From contig NZ_PVEN01000030.1 in assembly GCF_002973525.1 (NCBI RefSeq), positions 1 to 39,874 on the forward strand: a stretch of DNA of 39,874 bases, given 5' to 3'. Source of the DNA: Paraburkholderia sp. BL21I4N1 (GTDB taxonomy: Bacteria > Pseudomonadota > Gammaproteobacteria > Burkholderiales > Burkholderiaceae). Below are positions 33,043 through 39,874 of this stretch, in pieces. The notes under the pieces were generated by a model. That model had not been told where the DNA came from. It did no database searches and saw only the letters and a list, made by a program, of their open reading frames with translations. A program made the position numbers and the translations under genes. Every line of letters starts with the position of its first letter. The stretch's first letter is position 1.

Positions 33043-33897
33043 TCAACTGACGGGGAAGACTTTGTTCCATTCTCCCCATTTCCTTTCCTGGTCATGGGCC
33101 GACGACTCGATCGTGGCAGGATCCAAGATGGCAGGCCGATATCTCTTGTCCGATTGATCAAACACTACGCGTTCAACGGTCGGCATTGAGAAACTTCCCG
33201 CCGAATCAATGTGCTGTTCTACGTCCGCAGATCTGATGTATCCGTCAAGGCATTCCGTGAATGTACTTATGGAAGGCATGTCACTAAACCAAAGTTCTTC
33301 GATGCCGGCGTACGTCTGGACTCCGCCCCTCTCGAACAGCGTTCCGCCGAACGATGATGCTTCCAAGGGAAGTTGAGTGGATTGGGAATAGGCTAGGACC
33401 AATCCCGCTGCGACAGCATTGGCAACGCACGGAGCGTACGTGTGACGCCACCAGAGTTCGAAGTCCTGCTGGGACACAGCGTCGCTTCGCTTGATGAAAT
33501 TAAGCAATTTCACTCCGCCCCGACCACGAGCAAATCCTGGTGCGCTCGCGATCAGATCGCCACCACTCGTGAGTTCGAGAACAAAATCGTCGGCGCCAAA
33601 CTTATGGGGTTGCATTCGGCGCGGGTACTCCTCATCTCCAAATATTCCCTCAGTAAGTGCCTGAATATTATCGAGAACATGGTCGGAACATGAATACCAG
33701 TTCCGGCTAGAAAAGGCATATGGAAAAGTATGGTGTTCAATTCCGTCCGGAACCCGATGTTGCACATAGCGATGAAACCCTCGCATGACACTTCTGGTAG
33801 TGAGCATAAGCGCCACATGAACGCAGCCCCACTGATAGTCGAAGTTCTCTTTGCTGTCGCCTTCTCTGGGCTTAGAAACGATCCAGAACCTTATCAT
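33043..33897 (-). CDS. EthD-domain protein
   Basis: A 284-residue protein with two ferredoxin-like halves. The second (LLNFIKRSDAVSQQDFELWW then RHTYAPCVANA) matches the EthD/dimeric alpha-beta barrel pattern. Small EthD proteins take part in ether, polyketide or aromatic breakdown, often without a defined reaction. An AGGAG ribosome site is present, and the gene starts 53 bp after the hydrolase. The reaction here cannot be inferred. Confidence 0.7.
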   Translation of the reverse strand: MIRFWIVSKPREGDSKENFDYQWGCVHVALMLTTRSVMRGFHRYVQHRVPDGIEHHTFPYAFSSRNWYSCSDHVLDNIQALTEGIFGDEEYPRRMQPHKFGADDFVLELTSGGDLIASAPGFARGRGGVKLLNFIKRSDAVSQQDFELWWRHTYAPCVANAVAAGLVLAYSQSTQLPLEASSFGGTLFERGGVQTYAGIEELWFSDMPSISTFTECLDGYIRSADVEQHIDSAGSFSMPTVERVVFDQSDKRYRPAILDPATIESSAHDQERKWGEWNKVFPVS

Positions 33898-33950
33898 TTT
33901 GTCTCCTGTTCGCGAACTGAAGTGGCGGAGGTTACGCTACGGTCGTACTT

Positions 33951-35621
33951 CTATTGATTGTTTCCAGATTCTCTTTGTCGCGTCGGTATAACAGGAATCA
34001 GTAGATGACTGTCATAGACCCCGCCGGTATGGATGAGGTGATGACCATCGTTGTGAAGCGGCCAGTGCCGAATCGCAAATTCGGCCCCTGGAACGATGTG
34101 CACTTCCGAACCCTTGATGATGAGACGCAACGTCTCTCCGGACTCAAAAACGATGTTGGTTGGCCAGATTTCGATTTCCATGGCGACCGGTTCAAGATGT
34201 GTGAGCCAAAGGCGACGCGTGTGCCTGTGCACTGGCTGACATGGCGTTGACGCCCCTTCATCAAGTTCACGATGAGAAGCACGCAGCCAGCCGAACGCGC
34301 CTGGTCCATCGTTATACATCTGGCTGTAGACAAACGGAATTGTCTCTCCATTTAGGCCCACTTTCTCGATCGCCACAAAGACGTCGGCATCGTTAGCGAG
34401 ATCTGCAGCCAGCCAGATCCTGAGCTTGACGTTCCCCGTAATCTCGGTCGCCCGGTCAAAACAGAAGTCAAAAATCGAGGCGGCATTCAGAGCGGTCGCA
34501 TTGTATTTTGTAACTGAAGTCTCGGACTGCGGAGCCTCGCGAAGACTCCCATCACTTGCATCCAGATAGAGCGGGACATAGCGTACATCCGGCAGGGGCC
34601 ATGTCGCTTCATCGCGAAACGTCCATGTCTGGTCGTTTCTTCGCAAAGCGATTCTCACTGGCGTCCAACCTGCGACGCCATTGTTTTCGCCCTTGAGGTA
34701 TTGTCCGAAAAACGCTCTTTGGCGCTCAAAAGCCCATTCACTATAAAACTCGGCCCATTCCTTGCCCCCATTGATGTCCAGAAACTTGTCCTTTGAACCG
34801 ATGCGCTTCCATGCTTCGAGTGTGCCGCGCAGGTGCAAATTGTTGGACCATTCGGTCACCGCATAGGTTGGTACCTGGATCTTTCCCCAGTCGGCGACTC
34901 GCTCCTGCCAATACTCATCGAATAGGGGGTGGTCGTGCAGGGCGGCCTCCATGTCTTCGACTTCATCGGTTCCGAAGCCCGTGACAAGCATCCAGTTATG
35001 GATCAATGGTGCCGATGGTATGCCGCCCGAAAAGAAGCATTCACGATACACGTCGCTGGCAGCGTCCCACGGCAAGATGGCTGCAAGATGCGGCGGCTGC
35101 AATGCAGCGACGGCCCATGCGGTCATGCCATAGTAGGAAACACCGCCCCAGCCGATCCGCCCGCTACACCATGGTTGCCGACCAAACCATTCGACCACGT
35201 CATAGCCGGCGCGCGCCTCCTCAGGCGAAAAAAAAGTTGCCTTTCCTTCTGAGTACCAATTCCCAAGCGCGTCGACCACGCAGACTGCAAATCCCTCCTC
35301 CGCCCAGCGTATCGGGTCAAATACCTCGAAAGGCGTTTGCTTCGAAATTTTATCGAAAGGAATATCACAACCCGCCCACCGCTCACCAATCTCAAGATGT
35401 GGATGCTTTCCAAATGGGGCGTAGCAGACGATGGCTGGCACTGCCTGTGAGTGTTTCGGCCGGAAGACATCTGCATAAAGCTTTCGGGAGCCGCTGATCT
35501 CGACAGCAACGTCCCTTTCGATGAGTACGTTCCCAATAACTTCAGTTCGCGGGCCAAAGCCCGGATGCTTCCCCATGGCGGGCGGCCTGGCTTTCCTGAA
35601 TTTTTTGATGACCGACGACAT
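33951..35621 (-). CDS. CocE/NonD-family hydrolase
   Basis: A 556-residue alpha/beta hydrolase. The nucleophile elbow is GWGGVSYYGM with Ser162. DALGNWYSEG and the cap-type region precede and follow it, and a C-terminal jelly-roll domain (about 340-540) carries LWLAADLANDADV and HRHTRRLW. Family members cleave esters (cocaine esterase) or act as X-Pro dipeptidyl peptidases or acylases. No signal peptide is visible. A GAGAGGCGG ribosome site precedes the ATG. It heads a minus-strand cluster with the EthD and channel genes, divergent from an AraC regulator, so it is probably inducible. Confidence 0.85.
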   Translation of the reverse strand: MSSVIKKFRKARPPAMGKHPGFGPRTEVIGNVLIERDVAVEISGSRKLYADVFRPKHSQAVPAIVCYAPFGKHPHLEIGERWAGCDIPFDKISKQTPFEVFDPIRWAEEGFAVCVVDALGNWYSEGKATFFSPEEARAGYDVVEWFGRQPWCSGRIGWGGVSYYGMTAWAVAALQPPHLAAILPWDAASDVYRECFFSGGIPSAPLIHNWMLVTGFGTDEVEDMEAALHDHPLFDEYWQERVADWGKIQVPTYAVTEWSNNLHLRGTLEAWKRIGSKDKFLDINGGKEWAEFYSEWAFERQRAFFGQYLKGENNGVAGWTPVRIALRRNDQTWTFRDEATWPLPDVRYVPLYLDASDGSLREAPQSETSVTKYNATALNAASIFDFCFDRATEITGNVKLRIWLAADLANDADVFVAIEKVGLNGETIPFVYSQMYNDGPGAFGWLRASHRELDEGASTPCQPVHRHTRRLWLTHLEPVAMEIEIWPTNIVFESGETLRLIIKGSEVHIVPGAEFAIRHWPLHNDGHHLIHTGGVYDSHLLIPVIPTRQRESGNNQ

Positions 35622-36025
35622 AATTCCGCCTCTCGCGGTGTTAGTAGAGAGATAACCTTAGATGCAAATTAGAGCGCTCACATTGTTGACCGGCCGTCAA
35701 ACGGCGTCATTGATCGAATGTAGTGCTCAATTGACAGAAGTGAATGATGGACCCCTACGAGAGATTGGTCTGCCGAGCTACAAGTACGCCCCGGGATACA
35801 AACCGATCCGGATATTCGCGGAGCTGTATAGTTCGCGTAGAGCGGTCGATTCTTCCAAAGGGCGAATTGGGGCAGCGATTCGCGACAACATCTCGTGAAC
35901 GACAATTTCACAGACCGAATGCAAGTTGTCTGGACCTGGTCTGGATTGACACAATAGAATTTCGGGATACCAGCATGTCGATAGCCCGCATTGACGGCAT
36001 CAGATATTCGGCATAAAGTCAATCT
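35622..36025. promoter_or_regulatory. Divergent hydrolase/araC control region
   Basis: A 404-bp gap between the divergent hydrolase and AraC genes. A TTGAC-n5-GTCAA palindrome at 35686-35700 lies 65 bp upstream of the hydrolase start and is a candidate regulator site. No gene is convincing here. Confidence 0.45.
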
Positions 36026-37027
36026 ATGGATCGAGATCAGCACAACGTCAACCCCTACCTACGCCGTCCTCAGTTGCCGATTGACGACGTGCTTAGGAGC
36101 ATTCGATTGTCCGGTGTCCTCTGTGGCGATGCGACGCTGACTGCCCCTTGGGGTCTCGCCGTTCGCGGTCAGCGGGCTGCTATGGTCGTGTACCATATCC
36201 GTAGCGGCAACTGCTGCGTCAGGTTATTAGAAAGAGGAGAGCTGATCTCTCTCGCAGCAGGTGACCTCATACTGTTGCCGCGTTTTTATGCGCATACTGT
36301 GTGCGATACACCTAGAACCCCCGCAATTCCGCTTGAAGACATCCAGCAGTCCCAACCTGCAGCTCCAGATCTTGCCGAAGAATGGCTCCGCTTCATGTTT
36401 TCGGGCGGGTTTGTATACGGTGGTGGCGGTCAAGTCACTGCAATTACTCCAATCCGATTTTATCTCGAAACCTCGTTTCCTGAACTCATACTCAATACCC
36501 TGCCGCCGTTTATCAAAATCAGTAAGCTGAGCGGGATACATGCCGAGTCCATTTCCTTGATTGAACGCCAGCTCCGTCTCGTCGGTAGTACTGGATTCTT
36601 CGGACAGGTTTCCGCCATCCGCCTTGCTGAAGCACTGTTAGTCACTATCTTGACGGACCATTTCCTGGCAGAGATACGTGCTACGCGTCACGAAGTATTC
36701 GACGTTCGCGACACAGTCGTCACCAAGGCCATCGGCTCTATGCTTCACGACGTCAAAGAGGATTGGAGTGCGGCAAGATTGGCGAAGATGTCGAACCTTT
36801 CGCGGTCAGCATTCGTATCGCGCTTTGTTGCCGCTGTTGGTCAAAGCCCTAGCCAGTTCCTGACGGCAATACGAATGTCGAAAGCCTCCGACCTCTTGCT
36901 CAAGACTGACCAGCCGCTAGTCAAGATTGCCCTCGCAGTGGGCTATGGTTCGGAGGCGGCCTTCAACCGCGCTTTTCGTCGCAGCGTTGGCGAACCACCA
37001 GGGCGATTCCGAGAACGGGGTCAATAG
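36026..37027 (+). CDS. AraC-family regulator
   Basis: A 333-residue protein. The N-terminal cupin-like ligand domain is residues 15-200 (APWGLAVRG, LISLAAGDLILLPRFYAHT). The C-terminal double HTH is residues 235-330 (WSAARLAKMSNLSRSAFVSRF and DLLLKTDQPLVKIALAVGY with AFNRAFRRSVGEPPGRFR). It matches the cupin-AraC subgroup that controls adjacent catabolic genes. It is divergent from the hydrolase cluster and is its likely activator. Confidence 0.88.
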   Translation: MDRDQHNVNPYLRRPQLPIDDVLRSIRLSGVLCGDATLTAPWGLAVRGQRAAMVVYHIRSGNCCVRLLERGELISLAAGDLILLPRFYAHTVCDTPRTPAIPLEDIQQSQPAAPDLAEEWLRFMFSGGFVYGGGGQVTAITPIRFYLETSFPELILNTLPPFIKISKLSGIHAESISLIERQLRLVGSTGFFGQVSAIRLAEALLVTILTDHFLAEIRATRHEVFDVRDTVVTKAIGSMLHDVKEDWSAARLAKMSNLSRSAFVSRFVAAVGQSPSQFLTAIRMSKASDLLLKTDQPLVKIALAVGYGSEAAFNRAFRRSVGEPPGRFRERGQ

Positions 37028-37202
37028 CTAAACTCACTTTCCGCGCGTCGAGCACACACACAATTTGATGCGAATCTGGTTGCTACGTTTGCGACCGAAA
37101 GACGCCCCTGACACGTCAAGTAGCGTCAGTACCGGCCTGACCCTGAAAAACGAATCCCTTGCTGAGGGTGCAAACTCACGCAAGGAGAACAAACGATGAT
37201 GG

Positions 37203-37582
37203 TCAGCAAGACCTCGTCGGCGGTCAACCAAGACGAGACGACAGCGAGTAGGCACCAGGGTTATGTCCGACTCCGGCAATGCCTGAAATTGCGAATAGCG
37301 CGAGCAGCATCGGGACCGACGCGTGAAGTGTCGCGAACGATGCCGTCACCGCGGCAAACCGAAGAATGGAGATAAGCAGGGGCGCCGTACACCAAAGCGG
37401 TCCACCAAGCGCCCGAACAGCGGCATCGAAAACGCTGTAGCGAGATTCGACGGCCCGATTGCAGTCGAGATGTCTCCCCGTGAAAACCCGAGTTCTCTGG
37501 CCACCGACGTCAGGAATACGATAGCTCCGAAAATGTTAATCGTCGCTTGGCCCAGTAGCAAGGGCCACAGCCGAAGCGACAA
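37203..37582 (-). pseudogene. MFS transporter N-terminal fragment, multiply frameshifted
   Basis: Frame one gives WPLLLGQATINIFGAIVFLT and MPLFGRLVDRFGVRRP, with the G-x-L-x-D-R-x-G-x-R-R loop typical of MFS proteins. A shift near 37388 continues as RFAAVTASFATLHASVPMLL and GIAGVGHNPGAYS. A further shift gives DRRRGLA near 37205. The C-terminal half is missing. It follows the broken hydrolase on the same strand. Confidence 0.7.
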
Positions 37583-37599
37583 CCGCCCGCCAGCCTGAA

Positions 37600-37990
37600 T
37601 TACGTTCTTGATTCTGCAAGGGCAGTAGGCACAGCATCAGCGTGTTTCCGTATCGCTGCGGCCACAAGATTGACACCCGCGATCCGGACATGCCCATAGG
37701 CATTGAGGTAGTCCCCAACAATGTACCCCGCATAGGACCACGCGATGAGAACGGCCCGCTTCTCAGGCACGATGTCGAGCACCGCTTGCAGGTCGGCACC
37801 CTACAGGGCTGACTGGCGATATTGCTCAGGATTCACTGGCTTGTCGGAAAGTCCATGTCCCCCGCAAGTCATAGGCCAGGATATCAAATCCAGCCAGTTT
37901 CTCAGCCGAGATCTGCTTTATAAAGTTGTAGTGGCTCTGACAAAAGCCGTGAATGAACACGATGCGTATTTCGGAGAACGTGATCACCGA
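37600..37990 (-). pseudogene. Alpha/beta hydrolase, frameshifted and interrupted
   Basis: The start IRIVFIHGFCQSHYNFIKQI has the oxyanion HG motif, and FDILAYDLRG follows. An extra G (in the GCGGGGGACAT run) shifts the frame, after which HGLSDKPVNPEQYRQSAL runs into a TAG where Trp is expected. The nucleophile elbow AWSYAGY and the rest follow to a stop at 37600. The 5' end is cut by the IS21 terminus at 37980, and the C-terminal domain is absent. Confidence 0.75.
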
Positions 37991-38089
37991 TTCCGGTTTA
38001 ACGTGATCAGTGAATCCGGAGGAAGGTGATCAGTCATTTCGGTGGATGGTGATCGCTGATCAACCGTTTCCGAAACGAGTGATCACTGG
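37980..38089 (+). repeat. IS21-family left end with spaced terminal repeats
   Basis: GTGATCACCGATTCCGG (37980), GTGATCAGTGAATCCGG (38003), GTGATCAGTCATTTCGG (38026) and GTGATCGCTGATCAACCG (38049) start exactly 23 bp apart, with a fifth GTGATCACTGG at 38079. IS21-family elements carry such multiple transposase sites at their ends. The first copy marks the insertion edge. Confidence 0.75.
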
Positions 38090-38182
38090 ACCGAAACAGG
38101 AACGCTATTTCGGTCTGGCGGTGGTGTTGCGTATGACATCAACGACGGGCGTTAGCCTTGTCTCTTTTATAGTGGACAGGTA

Positions 38183-39238
38183 ATGCCGGCACATCGGATG
38201 AGCATGCGCAAATTAAAAGAAGTCCTGCGGCTGAAGTGGTTGTGCGGCTTGTCGCACCGCCAGATCAGCCGGGACGCGGGTATCAGCGTGGGTACGGTAT
38301 CGGCGTATGCAGCGCGTGCAAGCGCGGTCAATCTGGACTGGGCGAGCGCCGAACCGCTGGCTGACGACGAACTCGAGGCCAAGCTTAGGCTGCCGGCCGA
38401 TCAAAATACGCAGGTCCGGCGCGTCGACCTGGACTACGCGCTCGTTCATCGCGAGTTGCGGCGCGCAAACGTGACGCTGCAACTATTGTGGGAGGAGTAC
38501 GTTGAGGCGCACCTCGGCGAGCGTACCTACCGCTACACCCAGTTCTGCCAGCGCTACCGCGACGGGGCGCAGACGCTCAAACGATCCGTGCGTCAGCAAC
38601 ACCGCGCCGGCGAGAAGCTGTTTGCCGACTTTGCCGGGCACACCGTGCCCATCCTAGACGGGCGCGGTGGCGTTGCGTTTCGTGCGCGTGTGTTTGTCGC
38701 TGTGCTCGGCGCATCGAACTATACGTATGCCTGTGCGACGCGTTCGGAGGGCACGCACGATTGGATCGGCGGGCTTATCGGCGCCATGGAATTCTACGGC
38801 GGCGCCCCGAGCCTGCTGGTCCCAGATAATCCGCGCGCACTGATTGCGCGACCTGACCGATACGAACCGGGTCTTGGCCGTACGGCACAGGAATTCGTGA
38901 ACCACTACGCGACAGCGATGCTCCCAGCACGGCCAAGAAAGCCCCGTGCCTTGCTCCAGGCGGCACACATGGGTCCGTTTGCCGTTACCATTGCGGACCT
39001 GTTTCCAACCGGCGTACGCTCGACCGGGATGTCACTGACATACAACTTGACGGCAGCGTTGCTCGGCGGTTTCTCGCCGTTCATCTTGACCTGGCTGGTC
39101 GCTACGACAGGAGACTCCATGATGCCGGCGCACTACCTGGAAATCTTCGTGGCACTAGGCGGCTTAGGGTTGCTTTGTTATAGGCAGCACAAAATTGCTA
39201 TTCCGGTCATGGCCGTGGAGATCGGTAGGCGAGATTGA
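38183..39238 (+). pseudogene. IS21 transposase fused in frame to an MHS-type transporter C-terminus
   Basis: The first 254 residues are IstA: an HTH (LCGLSHRQISRDAGISVGTV) and two catalytic Asp motifs (KLFADFAGHTVPIL and LLVPDNPRALI). The third acidic residue and the IstB gene are missing. From about 38940 the same frame becomes QAAHMGPFAVTIADLFPTGV followed by RSTGMSLTYNLTAALLGG and membrane segments, the C-terminal part of a metabolite:H+ symporter. A deletion joined the two. Neither half should work. Confidence 0.8.
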
Positions 39239-39555
39239 GCGCGCAGGTGACGCGATGGTGTCGTCCATAATACATCGTGTCATTTTCACTATGGGAACTG
39301 CCCTTTTCTACCACTCAAAGGATACGTCGTGATAGCGAATACGCTTAACCTCCCGAAAGCTGGAATTGTCGCGCGTTCACTCACACAGATGGACAGCGAG
39401 CTTCCCGGGCATGACTGTAAGCGGCTCAGCAGGGCCGGTCCGCGATTCGCGCGCGCGTAGGGCATGATGTGAGGGCGTGGGGAGGTCCGGATAGATCACC
39501 GGTGATCGTGCCCATGATCGGCGATCGTGGACGCGATCTATCTGGATCTACCCGG
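39239..39555. other. Gap without gene; probable IS66 end
   Basis: No gene is visible. GTAAGCGGCTCAGCAGGGCC at 39417 resembles the GTAAGCG start of IS66-family terminal repeats. It lies 139 bp beyond the IS66 transposase stop, as expected for the right end. Confidence 0.4.
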
Positions 39556-39786
39556 TCAAACGGTGGGCGTGGGTGCCGCGGCCGGATTCAGTTTGTCGGC
39601 CACGTTCCAGGGAAACAGCTCGTCGATGCGGTTGATCTTGTGGTCCGCGATGTGAGTGAGCACGTATTCGAGGTAGGCGCGCGGATTGATGCTGTTGAGC
39701 TTGCACGTACCGATCAGGCTGTACATCGCCGCCGCCCGCTCACCGCCACTATCGGAACCGACGAACAGGTAGTTCTTCCGTATCCG
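39556..39786 (-). pseudogene. IS66-family transposase (TnpC) C-terminal fragment
   Basis: The minus strand encodes RKNYLFVGSDSGGERAAAMY then SLIGTCKLNSINPRAYLEYV and INRIDELFPWNVA, the conserved end of IS66 transposases. An in-frame stop lies just upstream at 39787, and the sequence beyond it (39790-39874) does not continue the gene, so only about 76 residues remain. Confidence 0.8.
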
Positions 39787-39874
39787 TCAGCGAAACCCGT
39801 TGGGGCGGTTTTGCGCGGCTAAATGTCGACGATCTTTCGCAGTAAAGAGTACGAAACGCGCCAGTGGCCATCGG

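Noticed and set aside
39469..39822. Plus-strand frame of 117 codons at the right edge
   Set aside because: It is antisense to the IS66 transposase fragment, whose conserved motifs identify the real coding strand.

Overview
The window looks like a Paraburkholderia/Burkholderia replicon. Bases 1-11,040 are GC-rich with strong codon bias and carry a complete Burkholderia-style phosphonate gene set. Everything to the right is a mosaic of accessory DNA: an integrase, an AlpA-type regulator, a toxin-antitoxin pair, defence-type genes, mobilisation genes, IS remnants and several frameshifted genes. No complete rRNA, tRNA or CRISPR array is visible. A strong rRNA-type promoter at bases 97-125 points out of the left edge.

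1-11,040, 2-aminoethylphosphonate (AEP) use. PhnS, PhnT, PhnU and PhnV (minus strand) form an ABC importer. The divergent PhnW converts AEP to phosphonoacetaldehyde, PhnY oxidises it to phosphonoacetate, and PhnA cleaves that to acetate and phosphate. A GntR regulator sits between importer and catabolic genes. An HD-domain protein ends the operon and a DeoR-type regulator lies beyond phnW. A shared 15-bp operator candidate precedes the GntR gene and lies in the phnS/phnW divergent region.

11,040-15,520, left part of the island. A P4-type tyrosine integrase is followed by the last 20 codons of a second, destroyed integrase, an AlpA-like regulator, a ParDE-type pair with a likely operator, and a broken IS5-family transposase.

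15,544-22,146, defence-type region and the main point of interest. Two divergent operons share 223 bp. To the left are a reverse transcriptase of the UG/Abi type and an overlapping PD-(D/E)XK-like nuclease. To the right are five tightly coupled genes: a small unknown protein, a QueC-like enzyme with a novel N-terminal extension, an HTH-ImmA/IrrE metalloprotease, a PIN nuclease and a small unknown protein. The right operon has a good sigma-70 promoter overlapped by an inverted repeat. I do not recognise this gene combination as a named system.

22,170-31,380, plasmid/ICE-like backbone: a frameshifted SET-domain gene, a 164-bp nested inverted repeat, a DUF932 gene, a large ParB-like gene, and a TraK-TraL-TraM-like set. 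An IncP-type oriT candidate and an iteron-like repeat array lie upstream of traK. No relaxase gene is present in the window.

31,400-37,030, a lower-GC catabolic insert: a truncated HNH nuclease, then a minus-strand cluster of a CocE/NonD hydrolase, an EthD-domain protein and a phenol-MetA-type outer-membrane protein, with a divergent AraC regulator.

37,200-39,874, a scrapyard: broken MFS and alpha/beta-hydrolase genes, an IS21 left end with 23-bp spaced repeats, an IS21 transposase fused in frame to the C-terminus of an MHS-type transporter, and the 3' end of an IS66 transposase.
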